A DNA stretch of 32,668 nt from Chloroflexota bacterium (GTDB lineage Bacteria; Chloroflexota; Anaerolineae; J036; Brachytrichaceae). This document shows, piece after piece, positions 22,493 through 31,217 of the stretch (its first letter is position 1; every line of letters starts with the position of its first letter). Below the pieces are notes generated by a model. It worked only from the letters and a program-made list of their open reading frames with translations. It was not told where the DNA came from and did not search any database. The stretch lies in assembly GCA_023382055.1 (NCBI GenBank), contig JAMCQN010000184.1, positions 1 to 32,668 on the forward strand. Direction: 5' to 3'. The translations under genes were made by a program, and so were the position numbers.

Positions 22493-23063
22493 TGTGCCCT
22501 GTGATACACACGACGGGCTGCCGTGGCAGCCAGCACCGATATACCGACGCCGCTGTGACTCCCGCCGTTACAGGAGGCGACCCGGTATGTGGTATTCCGG
22601 TCGAAAAGCTGGCGATAATGACGTGACGCAGTTTGTCCTAAGCAAGCTCCGCCCATGCGACATCCAGCAGAGCGGCCAGTCGGTTACAGGTTTAGGGTTC
22701 TTGATTTTATTGACCCGGAAAATCCGCCAGACGCGGCAGTACCAGGTCCACACAATATGGGGAGCCTTCTCTACGCAACACACCTGTATCTACTGCATTG
22801 GGCGCCCACTCGCATCCCCTCCCCAAAGGATGTACGCCCATATGCGACAAAGTACAAACACCGTGCCGCGGTCATAACCACATGCGGGTTAAACTATGGT
22901 GTTATTGTATTGTCTGCGCAAGACAGAGTCAATGGAGTATCGCGCAACTAATGCTATTTAGCCCCTGTAAATAGCTGCACTATAGCTGCATTATCAGGCA
23001 GTGTTTGAATTGACAACAGTGGTTCCTTTGCATGTTTTTGCAGTGGATTATGGCGCCAGCGGT
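22493..23063 (-). promoter_or_regulatory. Long leader upstream of the downstream operon half
   Basis: A 571-bp minus-strand leader with no convincing coding sequence. It carries hairpins at 22516-22531 (GGCTGCC/GGCAGCC), 22578-22603 (CGACCCGG/CCGGTCG with one bulge) and 22953-22975 (GCTATTTA/TAAATAGC). Direct repeats ATAGCTGCA lie at 22971-22979 and 22982-22990. The candidate promoter is listed separately. Confidence 0.4.
22990..23016 (-). promoter_or_regulatory. Candidate promoter for the phosphoglycosyl transferase operon
   Basis: Read on the minus strand, TTGTCA (23016-23011) and GATAAT (22995-22990) each match the sigma-70 -35/-10 consensus at 5 of 6 positions, but the spacer is 15 nt, which is short. 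Transcription would begin near 22983, leaving a leader of about 490 nt. The ATAGCTGCA repeats just after the -10 would be well placed for a repressor. Confidence 0.4.
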
Positions 23064-24299
23064 TCAAGTCGAAGGGGATTCGTGGATTACTGAGGTGTAG
23101 ATCGTTTCGAGGTGAGTCGCGATCTGGCGCCAGTCATGGTGTTTCTCGACATAACAACGCCCGGCAGCGCCGATACGCCGGCGCATAACTCCATCACTTA
23201 GAAGGTGTAGCAATGCATGAGCAAATGCCTCAGGCTTATCGGCAACGATGCAATCCTTTCCGGATTGCACACCCAATGCGGCGACGGCACGCGATGTTGC
23301 AACGACCGGGGTTGCGCAGGCCATCGCCTCCAGCACTTTATTCTGGATGCCGGCGCCGTACAGCAGTGGAGCCGCTGAAACGCTGGCTTCCTGCAATGGC
23401 AGTTTCATATCCGATAGATATCCGGTGGCCACAATACGGCCGGGATCCGACTTAGCCAGTTGCTGAATGGCCGGCGCCGGTTGGCTTCCGGCAATAACCA
23501 ATCGGATGCCTGGTTTCTCATCCCATACCAGGGGCATTACTCTTGTCGCAAGGTAGATTGCAGCCGTTACATTCGCATGGTAACTCATTTTGCCGCTAAA
23601 AACGACGGTATCCGGCTGTCGTAATGACTCTGAAGGACAAAAGTGTTCAAGGTCAACGCCGTTCGAGAGAACGGAAATAGGCGCGGTTGTGCCGGCAAGT
23701 TCCTGCAGAGCTTTCTTATCGGCCTCCGACGTGACCAACACACGGTCGAAATGATTTACCATCCTGCCTTCGTAATGGCGCGTGCGTCCCAGTTCCAAGC
23801 GCATAATCAGCCGCCGGGACAGGCTGCCGCTGTATTGCGCAGCCTGTTCGAATAGATAGGTGATGCAGTCGACGCTATCCCAGACGATAGGGGTCCGCTT
23901 GTGAATCTGGCGCGCCGGCATCAGTTCTTTCAACCAGGCCCCATACCTCACGCCGCGCAGGTGTTCAACCTGGATGATGTCGAATGAGTGGGTCGGTGAG
24001 AGTAAAACCTGATCGATCAAATGTCGCAATCGTGGCGAATCGCAGAATATCGCCTGCAATGGGAGCGTCGTTGGTATCGCGCGCAGGCAGTTCCATATTC
24101 GCCGTGTCTTTGCCAATGGGGCTGCGATAATTTCGACGCCCTCCTGACGAAGCTGGTCGAGTGTTTGTCGTTCCTTTGGGCTTTCCCACACCGTCGCCAG
24201 CGTTACCTGATGCCCGAGTTGGGCAAGCGAGCGTATCAACTGATAGGGCCGAACACGGATGGGAGTCGGTGTGTAAGGGACAATATAAAGGATGTTCAT
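23064..24299 (-). CDS. Glycosyltransferase family 4 protein
   Basis: A 411-residue GT-B glycosyltransferase. The ATG at 24299 overlaps the upstream stop as ATGA and matches the family's N-terminus (MNILYIVPYTPTP); the open frame upstream of it is not used. The acceptor domain contains RPYQLIRSLAQLGHQV, and the donor domain has the GAGIQNKVLEAMACATPVV stretch typical of GT4 nucleotide-sugar binding. It ends with HHDWRQIATHLETIY. It should add one sugar to the lipid-linked glycan in the cytoplasm, but donor and acceptor cannot be told. It belongs to the same subgroup as the GT4 genes at 25623 and 29999. The following 571-bp gap separates it from the next operon half. Confidence 0.88.
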   Translation of the reverse strand: MNILYIVPYTPTPIRVRPYQLIRSLAQLGHQVTLATVWESPKERQTLDQLRQEGVEIIAAPLAKTRRIWNCLRAIPTTLPLQAIFCDSPRLRHLIDQVLLSPTHSFDIIQVEHLRGVRYGAWLKELMPARQIHKRTPIVWDSVDCITYLFEQAAQYSGSLSRRLIMRLELGRTRHYEGRMVNHFDRVLVTSEADKKALQELAGTTAPISVLSNGVDLEHFCPSESLRQPDTVVFSGKMSYHANVTAAIYLATRVMPLVWDEKPGIRLVIAGSQPAPAIQQLAKSDPGRIVATGYLSDMKLPLQEASVSAAPLLYGAGIQNKVLEAMACATPVVATSRAVAALGVQSGKDCIVADKPEAFAHALLHLLSDGVMRRRIGAAGRCYVEKHHDWRQIATHLETIYTSVIHESPST

Positions 24300-25621
24300 T
24301 GCGACACACCGACGCTCGTTACCGCGCGATGCGGTTGAAAACGACGTAACAAATCGGCCAGGCCGCAGGATGCGAACAGGATCAGTACGGCGTCTACGGG
24401 CAATCGATAACGCACCAGCGCCCACGATAACAGGTGGACGCCGCTGTAGATAATGACGAAAAGGTAAAGTAATGACCAGTCGCGCCATCGCTTCAGCGCA
24501 AGAATCAACCCATAAAGGATGAAGGGTAGCGCGACACCAAACGACAACACGCGCACCAGGTTATTCAGCGTTCCCGAGCCAGGAGATGGCCAGAACATGA
24601 AATAGGTTCTAACGCGGCTGATCGACAGCAGGACGTAACGAACAGGATCTTGAACGACGAACTCGATGCCCCGCTTGAGCAGCGCCGAATCGAGTGCGGC
24701 TTCATCAAGCGACTGCAATTCGGGTGGAACAAGGCTTTGATACGAGATGTCCGGAGGAAGTACGTCCACAAACGTGGTCCCATAAATAGGGTGATTTGCC
24801 CAATAGAAAGCAAATCCCGCGTTTGTGTTGAGCAAGACAAAACGACCGAATGCGCTGTAATTTCGGATCGTCCAAGGCAGGATCAAGATGCCCATGACAC
24901 ATAAACTGAGCAGGGGATAGGTCAGCGTGCGCAACCAGCCAGCGGCAAACGGTTTACTGCCCCTTTCAGACAGCCACATCCAAGCCAGCAGGAATGGCAC
25001 AAATGGCAGGAAAGACTGGCGCAGCAGCACGATAATGCCCAAAGCCAGACCGAGCGCGCCCCAGTGTTTTGCGCTGTGCTTTGGACGCGACCGATTCATG
25101 GCGATATCGAACGACCACAGAATGGCTGTGATGTAAAAGGGCTCGGTCATCAAGGCCGCCGAGTAATAGACAGCATAACCATATACGGCTGTCCAGGCAG
25201 CAGCGATCAAACCAGCCCCATTTCCGAGCAAGCGCCGCGTGATCCGGTACGCCAGCAGCGGCCACAGAACGCCTACCAGCAATACCTGAATAATCCTTGC
25301 AGCCAGTGGATGAACGCCAAAACCCAGGTAGACAGCAGACAGGTAAAGCGTGTAGAGATAGGACCAGTGCGCGGTGGGTTCACCGGCGCGTGTCATCGGC
25401 CACCAGTCCTGCGCAACCGTGAAACCATAGCCTCCCAGGACACGTTTCGCCAGCATATCGTAGGACTGCTGGTCGGCGATGCCGGGCAGAGCTTCTACCT
25501 GATCACCCATCACGGCCACAGCGCCAAATCGCAGGAGCACGGAAACGGCCAGAATCGCCAGAAGTGCATAGAGAGATCGCCTTCCAGATGCGTCAGGTTT
25601 CTTGTCGGAAGTTGTAGCCAT
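24296..25621 (-). CDS. GT-C type membrane glycosyltransferase (GT39/PMT_2-like)
   Basis: A 441-residue protein with a long series of hydrophobic segments. The ATG at 25621 lies 1 nt after the upstream stop; an in-frame ATG three codons earlier would overlap the neighbour. The first extracytoplasmic loop after TM1 has DQQSYDMLAKRVLGGYGF, the position where ArnT/PMT-type enzymes carry an acidic catalytic residue. Most of the rest is membrane with TIRNYSAFGRFVLLNTN, another family-like stretch. Such enzymes take a sugar from a polyprenyl-phosphate donor and add it on the outer face. It probably decorates the glycan or a protein. It is in the middle of the GT run and overlaps the next gene by 4 nt. 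Confidence 0.78.
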   Translation of the reverse strand: MATTSDKKPDASGRRSLYALLAILAVSVLLRFGAVAVMGDQVEALPGIADQQSYDMLAKRVLGGYGFTVAQDWWPMTRAGEPTAHWSYLYTLYLSAVYLGFGVHPLAARIIQVLLVGVLWPLLAYRITRRLLGNGAGLIAAAWTAVYGYAVYYSAALMTEPFYITAILWSFDIAMNRSRPKHSAKHWGALGLALGIIVLLRQSFLPFVPFLLAWMWLSERGSKPFAAGWLRTLTYPLLSLCVMGILILPWTIRNYSAFGRFVLLNTNAGFAFYWANHPIYGTTFVDVLPPDISYQSLVPPELQSLDEAALDSALLKRGIEFVVQDPVRYVLLSISRVRTYFMFWPSPGSGTLNNLVRVLSFGVALPFILYGLILALKRWRDWSLLYLFVIIYSGVHLLSWALVRYRLPVDAVLILFASCGLADLLRRFQPHRAVTSVGVSQ

Positions 25622-25622
25622 G

Positions 25623-26873
25623 TCAGGCATATATCTGGTCCAGCGCCATGTAGGTTTTGCGCCAGTCGTAATGTTGTTCCACCAGAGCACGGCCATTTTC
25701 GGAAAGCCGCCTTGATAAAACAGGATTCTTGAGTACGTCGATGACTGACTGAGCAAACTGGCGCGGGTCATCAGCAATCATCGCGTCTTTCCATGGCGTC
25801 ATGCTGATGCCTTCACAACCGATAGCAGTGGTGATGATCGGCAATCTCCATTGCAGCGCCTCGATAATCTTCACACGCATGCCACCACCGGAACGCAAAG
25901 CGACAATCAACGCTGCGCTATCGTCGATGAATGACGCAGGGTCTTTTACGTAGCCTGTCACAACAACCGGGGCGGCGCCGGCCTGTTCAGGACGTTCTAT
26001 GCCGTCAAAGTCGCCCAGTGCACGAATGTCACGGGGTGGACGCGCACCAATGATATAGATACGCGAATCCGGCGCCTCAACGTGAACCATCGGCCAGATT
26101 TCACTTATGAACCAGCGCACCGCATCTGCATTGGGCGGCCAGTGCAATCCGCCTAAGAACAACAAGCCACGCGTATCAGGCTTGCGTTCTTTGCACGGGA
26201 TTTCCGCATCGATACATATTGGTATCGTGCTAAAGCGAGGGCTGTCAACATCAAACTGATGAAGCTGCTTGATATTACTTAAGTCCTCACTTGTCACTGT
26301 GAGTACATGGTTGAAAAGCTGATAAGTATCGACTTCATATTTCGCAATCAGTCGCGCCTCGCGCGATAACATCAAGCGTAACAGGGGATTATGCGACACT
26401 TCCGCCATACGTTGCGGAATCAGGTAATATGCATTGTGGGCATCCAGGACCATCAATGGCCTTGACTCCGGCCAACGGTTTCTCATGGCGGACTCAGCAC
26501 CGATAGCATACTGAGCCATTGCCAGTTGATCGGCGTGAATGGCATCGAACTGGTGGTTCACGACGATCTCGGCTAATTTCGCGCGCATCCCAACCCGCTC
26601 ATCACGCACTATCGTGAAGGGCTGAACAGTCAAGGCACTCTTGCATAAGCTGCGCAAGTCTGCGCTGCGAGTTCGATCCATTGGTACGATATGAATATCA
26701 TGGCACAGCGAACTCAGATGACCGACCGCCGCACTGCTGTCACTCTTCCGGCCAAAGGACACCAGTGTCAACTGATGCCGTGCAGCCAGGTAGCGCAGGA
26801 TATAGTAAGCCCGCACCTTGGCCCCGGAATCCAGTGGGTAAGGTAAGACCTGTGTCAGGAGTAGTATGCGCAT
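25623..26873 (-). CDS. Glycosyltransferase family 4 protein
   Basis: A 416-residue GT-B glycosyltransferase starting at the ATG at 26873. The N-terminus (MRILLLTQVLPYPLDSGAKV) and RAYYILRYLAARHQLTLV are those of the sugar-transferase group often linked to exopolysaccharide loci. The C-terminal domain holds SGGGMRVKIIEALQWRLPII (donor binding) and HYDWRKTYMALDQIY. It is cytoplasmic and probably associates with the membrane when using its lipid-linked acceptor. Sugar specificity is unknown. It is a paralogue of the GT4 genes at 23064 and 29999 and lies 42 nt downstream of the GT2 gene. Confidence 0.88.
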   Translation of the reverse strand: MRILLLTQVLPYPLDSGAKVRAYYILRYLAARHQLTLVSFGRKSDSSAAVGHLSSLCHDIHIVPMDRTRSADLRSLCKSALTVQPFTIVRDERVGMRAKLAEIVVNHQFDAIHADQLAMAQYAIGAESAMRNRWPESRPLMVLDAHNAYYLIPQRMAEVSHNPLLRLMLSREARLIAKYEVDTYQLFNHVLTVTSEDLSNIKQLHQFDVDSPRFSTIPICIDAEIPCKERKPDTRGLLFLGGLHWPPNADAVRWFISEIWPMVHVEAPDSRIYIIGARPPRDIRALGDFDGIERPEQAGAAPVVVTGYVKDPASFIDDSAALIVALRSGGGMRVKIIEALQWRLPIITTAIGCEGISMTPWKDAMIADDPRQFAQSVIDVLKNPVLSRRLSENGRALVEQHYDWRKTYMALDQIYA

Positions 26874-26915
26874 GATGCTGGATATTTAGACCACGCGCCA
26901 ATGGCGCCCGAACTG

Positions 26916-27869
26916 CTACAGGCCTGGTAGCGCGCGAAGTAACTGGCAATAACGTGAAGCAAGAATAAGATGCTGTTCGCGACGCGACCTCCGCTCCAGC
27001 CATGCCAGTGGGGAGATCAACAAACGCAACAGTGTTGTCATGAATAACACCAGTTTATAGAGCATTGCTGCGAGAGCGCCGTGTTGCTTACGAAAGTACA
27101 GAACCTTGCCATGATACAAGTGCAGGAATGACTTTGCCGGCGCCAGTTTCGAACTTTGTCCACCATAGTGAATAATTTGCGCGCGGGGTACCCAATAGAT
27201 ATGCCAGCCTCCCTTACAGATGCGCCGACACAGGTCAATCTCCTCTGCGGTGAAGAAATAGTCCGGGTCCAGTAGACCGATACGGGATATCACTTCACGC
27301 CGTATCATGAGACATGCCCCCAGTACGGAATCGACCCTGCGCGGCGTATCGGTGGTCCATTCATTCATGCGGTAAATTCCGTATGGCGCCACAACGTCGA
27401 GGTGCATTAATCGCCAAAACTCGCGGGAAAGCGTCAGCGCTGGATAACACGAGGTTTGCAGTGTGCGGTCGGGATTCAGAATGCGGGCGCCGACCGCACC
27501 CGCATCAGTACGCTGATCCATAAACTCAAACAGCGTCTCCAGTGCTCCCGGTATCACTAACGTATCGGGATTGAGCAGTAGTATGTACCGACCAGTCGCC
27601 TGACTGATAGCCTGGTTATTTGCGCGCGCAAAGCCAACATTCTCGGTATTCGCAATCAACTGCACCTGAGTGTAGAGTTCTCGTACAGCGACAACACTGC
27701 CATCGGTAGAGGCATTATCGACAACGAATGTTTCGAGCTTGATTTCCGGGGCAGCATTGTAGATGGAATCCAGACACTGGATCAACAGATCCAGCGTATT
27801 CCAGTTAACGATAATGATCGATAGCTTCTTGTCGAACTCTGATCGATCCGGGGAAATATTGTCGCCCAT
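26916..27869 (-). CDS. Glycosyltransferase family 2 protein (rhamnosyltransferase-like)
   Basis: A 317-residue GT-A enzyme. It shows IIIVNWNT (18-25), VDNASTDGS (50-58), NVGFARANN (77-85) and the metal-binding NPDT (100-103), then FFTAEEIDLCRR, in the order found in WbbL-like rhamnosyltransferases. The C-terminal 60 residues include a hydrophobic stretch (LVLFMTTLLRLLISPL), which may anchor it at the membrane. It transfers a sugar from a nucleotide donor to the growing glycan; donor identity is inference only. It starts 3 nt after the O-antigen ligase-like gene and is a paralogue of the GT2 gene at 31218. Confidence 0.87.
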   Translation of the reverse strand: MGDNISPDRSEFDKKLSIIIVNWNTLDLLIQCLDSIYNAAPEIKLETFVVDNASTDGSVVAVRELYTQVQLIANTENVGFARANNQAISQATGRYILLLNPDTLVIPGALETLFEFMDQRTDAGAVGARILNPDRTLQTSCYPALTLSREFWRLMHLDVVAPYGIYRMNEWTTDTPRRVDSVLGACLMIRREVISRIGLLDPDYFFTAEEIDLCRRICKGGWHIYWVPRAQIIHYGGQSSKLAPAKSFLHLYHGKVLYFRKQHGALAAMLYKLVLFMTTLLRLLISPLAWLERRSRREQHLILASRYCQLLRALPGL

Positions 27870-27872
27870 GAG

Positions 27873-29294
27873 TCAATCTGGTGATCCAGCTTGAGGCATT
27901 TTCCCGTTCGAGTGAGTTATTCGCCCGAGAGCAACAAGTCCCCCCAGGAATAACCAGGCCAGCACACTGGCGCGGAATCCCGCAAAGCCAATGTTGTAGA
28001 CAAACGGCAACACCCAGTCGCCCAGCATACCCGCGACCAGGGTTCCAGCCAGTCCGCCTATAGCACCATACACATAGGCTTTGGCGAATCCCTCCGGCAC
28101 ACGCGAACGCAATTGCCACCCCAACTTGCCGACTTCCCAACTAAACCAGAGAAAACAGACAAGCCCTGCCAGCCCCAACTGAGCAACAAGGTCTATGTAG
28201 TTGTTATGAGAGTTGAAGTTTACATGGTATCCCAGGATGGAATAAAGCGGTGTGTACCAATAGTAGTTTGCGGGGCCGAGCCCCAGGATTGGGCTGACCT
28301 CAACGATTCGCAGCAGAATGTTCCAAGCCTCGGCACGAGTTAATGCACTATATGAGTTGTCACCCACTACCAACAGGTCCGTAACAACTTGAGGCATCAG
28401 TAACACGATTACGACACCTGCCAGCACTAATGCAACACCCAGGCGCGGTGAGCCAACCAGTAAGATGACAGCCAGAGTGACCAATGCAGGCGCCCAACCC
28501 GAAGTCCAACCGATGTCTCGTGTCATGCCGACGAAGAAGGTCATTGATACTAACAGGATCAAGCAGACGCGCCAGACCGGGCGCAGGTGACGGTTGTAAA
28601 CAGCCTGACTGAATGCCAGAGCCACCAACCATGTCCAGAAGAGACTGCCAACAGCAGAGGGCGTGTACAGCTTACTCGTGATGCCACTGAGCAGCGGGAC
28701 GATCCGGCCGGCGATGTAAAACGCAGCCAGCGCCAGGAAAAGCCATGTCAATCGTTCCAGCCAGCGTTGATCATTTACGAGATGGCTTGTCAATAAGAAA
28801 GCACTGATTGAGAGTATGAAAATCGCCAGCCCGCCCAGTTGGGCGCGTATTGGCGCAGCGCTCACTACGAACCAGGGTAACTGGCCAACGCCAAATGAGA
28901 GTAGGACGACAACCAGGAATATGAGCAGCGGCAGGTTCGTCCGGGAAGGCAGCAGCCGAATGTCGTGACGCCGAACCATATCCAGGAGCCATATTACAAG
29001 CAGCAACAAAATGATTAAGAGCGGCGGATTAAGCTCTGACTCACTGCCTGTGCCAAGGCCAAAAGGTATGACCAACCCACCGATTATGACTGCCGCAAGG
29101 CCAATCACCGGTTTACGAATCAGTACCAGCGCAGCGCCAATCCCAATTACTAGCCCGATATAAATAACGGAAGGTCGGCGCGCGATCAGTATGGTTGCCA
29201 GTAGCACTGCAGCAATCACCAGGGCGCGCAACAACCACCGTGCGTTTTGGTCAAGCCATGCTCTTAAGGGCTGTAAGGGTATACGACCAATCAT
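27873..29294 (-). CDS. O-antigen ligase/polymerase family (Wzy/WaaL-like) membrane protein
   Basis: A 473-residue protein with about twelve hydrophobic segments and a long extracytoplasmic loop near residues 325-380. The loop has SYSALTRAEAWNILLRIVE, SPILGLGPANYYW and HNNYIDLVAQLGLAG, the Wzy_C domain landmarks, including the conserved His-Asn-Asn-Tyr. Members either polymerise lipid-linked repeat units (Wzy) or ligate them to an acceptor (WaaL); sequence does not separate the two. In a locus with a Wzc-like kinase and phosphoglycosyl transferases, the polymerase role is the better guess. It starts at the ATG at 29294 after an 82-nt gap and leads directly (3 nt) to GT2. Confidence 0.85.
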   Translation of the reverse strand: MIGRIPLQPLRAWLDQNARWLLRALVIAAVLLATILIARRPSVIYIGLVIGIGAALVLIRKPVIGLAAVIIGGLVIPFGLGTGSESELNPPLLIILLLLVIWLLDMVRRHDIRLLPSRTNLPLLIFLVVVLLSFGVGQLPWFVVSAAPIRAQLGGLAIFILSISAFLLTSHLVNDQRWLERLTWLFLALAAFYIAGRIVPLLSGITSKLYTPSAVGSLFWTWLVALAFSQAVYNRHLRPVWRVCLILLVSMTFFVGMTRDIGWTSGWAPALVTLAVILLVGSPRLGVALVLAGVVIVLLMPQVVTDLLVVGDNSYSALTRAEAWNILLRIVEVSPILGLGPANYYWYTPLYSILGYHVNFNSHNNYIDLVAQLGLAGLVCFLWFSWEVGKLGWQLRSRVPEGFAKAYVYGAIGGLAGTLVAGMLGDWVLPFVYNIGFAGFRASVLAWLFLGGLVALGRITHSNGKMPQAGSPD

Positions 29295-29376
29295 GACATC
29301 CAGTTTATCGTTGTAATAACAGAAAGATGAAGGGTTCTATCAAAACTGTCGGAAGCTGTGTGGGTTCTGTTTCGCG

Positions 29377-29979
29377 TTACTGAAATGGCATAGCGAAATC
29401 AGGGCGGTAGTCCAGGTCATGCCGGCGCTCGCGAATAAAGCGCGCCGGTACACCGCCGACCACGGAGTAAGCCGGTACATTCTGAGTTACGACAGCCCCT
29501 GCAGCGATGACCGCGCCGCAACCGATGTGTACATTAGGGAGAATGATCGCGCGTGGTCCAATGTAGACATAGTCTTCAATGGCTACAGGGCCACCGACTA
29601 CATCAAAAGTTGGACTATCGATGTCGTGTTGCAATGTGTAGATCATGATTTCCGAACCCGTTGCAACACAGTCGCCAATTTTAAGTCCCCGCCTGCCATC
29701 AAGAAATGCGCCATTCCCGATATTACAGAACTTGCCGATCGTGATTCCCGTCGGGCCAAAAAAACGGGCCTGCCAATGAAGGATACTGCCTTGCCCGAGC
29801 TGTATGCGAAATAAGCGCCTGTATATAAAACGACGTATAAAGTGTGAAGGGATAAAACCGGACAGGGTAAGCACAAAGAGGCTGAAGCCCTGGAAATTAA
29901 CCCATGCTTTTCTCAGCGCTCTTCTCAGCAAATGCGGAAGCTGTGGCTCAAGCTGCCTGACAGCGTTTAGGAAACTCAC
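29377..29979 (-). CDS. Left-handed beta-helix acyltransferase (WcaF/maltose O-acetyltransferase-like)
   Basis: A 200-residue protein from a GTG at 29979 with AGGGGGAGA upstream. The N-terminal 75 residues are basic and partly hydrophobic ([12 protein letters not shown]). Hexapeptide repeats form the rest: [27 protein letters not shown], and [20 protein letters not shown]. His118 in YTLQHDIDS is the likely catalytic base, and GGVPARFI is the family end motif. It should transfer an acetyl (or other acyl) group from CoA to a sugar hydroxyl, tuning the glycan's charge or solubility. It lies between a GT4 and the ligase-like gene, 19 nt after the GT4. Confidence 0.87.
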   Translation of the reverse strand: MSFLNAVRQLEPQLPHLLRRALRKAWVNFQGFSLFVLTLSGFIPSHFIRRFIYRRLFRIQLGQGSILHWQARFFGPTGITIGKFCNIGNGAFLDGRRGLKIGDCVATGSEIMIYTLQHDIDSPTFDVVGGPVAIEDYVYIGPRAIILPNVHIGCGAVIAAGAVVTQNVPAYSVVGGVPARFIRERRHDLDYRPDFAMPFQ

Positions 29980-29998
29980 CGGCTATCTCCCCCTGATG

Positions 29999-31210
29999 TT
30001 AACCGCGCGCAGCTAGACAGGTGTTTTCAACGAGATCGCACAAACGTCTGCCAATCGCACGCCAATCGTATTTATCCTCGACCAACCGGCGCGCCCGGCG
30101 CGCTAACCGCTCGCGCGGCGCCGGGTTTTGCAGTAACAGAATAACTGCCGAAGCAAAGGCATCTGGCGTATCGGCAATCAGGGCTTGTTCTTCGTTGACT
30201 ACATCAAGCCCCTCAGCAGCCTTGGCGGTACACACCACGGGCGTACCCAATGCCATCGCCTCCAGTATTTTGACTCGCGAACCTGCCCCAATGCGTAATG
30301 GAGCAATACTTACGTGGGCTCGGGCGACCGCAGGGCGTACATCATCCAGATAACCTGTCAACACGACATGATCGTTCAACGCCAGCCCTGACAGGTCCAC
30401 TTGATCTGTCTTTCCGGTGATATACAACTTCGCCATTGGCGCCTGCGCAAGGATTCTTGGAAAGATTTCACTCAGAAAGTAGCGTATTGCGTCATAATTT
30501 GCAAAATACGTCAGAGCGCCGGAGAAAATGAGCGTACAAGGCTCTGGCTCAGCCAAACCGAGTACGTTATATTCCAGGTCAACTCCATTCGGGATAACGT
30601 CGATCTGTTGCCGTTGCCTGCCCGCAGCAAGCATCGCTTCCAGATCCAGCTTATCTCGTGGAGACACGACCATACAGGCGTTGAACTTTCCAAAAAGGTA
30701 TCGTTCATACCGCTGGAATTTCCACCACGCCAGCCAGCTACGCAGTCGCGACAAACGACCTGTTGCCTGTATATAGGACTCATAAAGCATGCGTGTGAGC
30801 AGGTTGTCTACATCAACGATCGTGGCGATACCTTCTACGTGGAGTGCATACGGGGCCGTCACGAAGGTCAGCGCAACGATGCAGTCCGGACGCCATTCGG
30901 CAACAACCCGTTTAACACGCTCTGCCATCTCGGATGAATAAGTCGAAACCACCGAACTGGGACGCAGCGTCAACCTGCCCATAAGCTTTCGAACATTACT
31001 GGTTGCAAAAGGATCGCGCTGTACAACCTCCACCCTGCGACACCATTGAGACATGTGATCAACCCAGGCAGGCTCAATAGCAGTGTCGGCAAAGGAGATC
31101 AAGCCAACCTCATGATGATCGGCGAGTGCACGCAAGAGGTAATATGCCCTGATCTTGCTGCCTTGACTCAGTGGATATGGAAACCAGGTTGAAAGAAGCA
31201 GGGCCCTCAT
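29999..31210 (-). CDS. Glycosyltransferase family 4 protein
   Basis: A 403-residue GT-B glycosyltransferase starting at the ATG at 31210, 7 nt after the upstream stop. The N-terminus MRALLLSTWFPYPLSQGSKI and RAYYLLRALADHHEVGLI match the same subgroup as the other GT4 genes of the locus. The donor site is visible as IGAGSRVKILEAMALGTPVV; the end is KYDWRAIGRRLCDLVE. Such proteins resemble the sugar transferases of PEP-CTERM/EpsH-type exopolysaccharide systems. It adds one sugar in the cytoplasm; linkage and donor are not visible. No frameshift or odd feature is seen. Confidence 0.88.
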   Translation of the reverse strand: MRALLLSTWFPYPLSQGSKIRAYYLLRALADHHEVGLISFADTAIEPAWVDHMSQWCRRVEVVQRDPFATSNVRKLMGRLTLRPSSVVSTYSSEMAERVKRVVAEWRPDCIVALTFVTAPYALHVEGIATIVDVDNLLTRMLYESYIQATGRLSRLRSWLAWWKFQRYERYLFGKFNACMVVSPRDKLDLEAMLAAGRQRQQIDVIPNGVDLEYNVLGLAEPEPCTLIFSGALTYFANYDAIRYFLSEIFPRILAQAPMAKLYITGKTDQVDLSGLALNDHVVLTGYLDDVRPAVARAHVSIAPLRIGAGSRVKILEAMALGTPVVCTAKAAEGLDVVNEEQALIADTPDAFASAVILLLQNPAPRERLARRARRLVEDKYDWRAIGRRLCDLVENTCLAARG

Positions 31211-31217
31211 GATCAGC

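Noticed and set aside
22553-22566. GGCGGGAGTCAC on the minus strand as an ops/JUMPstart-like element
   Set aside because: Only a partial match to GGCGGTAGCGTG and no other JUMPstart sequence, so it is not claimed.
22568-22951. Small ORFs in the gap before the phosphoglycosyl transferase
   Set aside because: No ribosome binding sites, no family-like sequence, and they overlap predicted leader structures.
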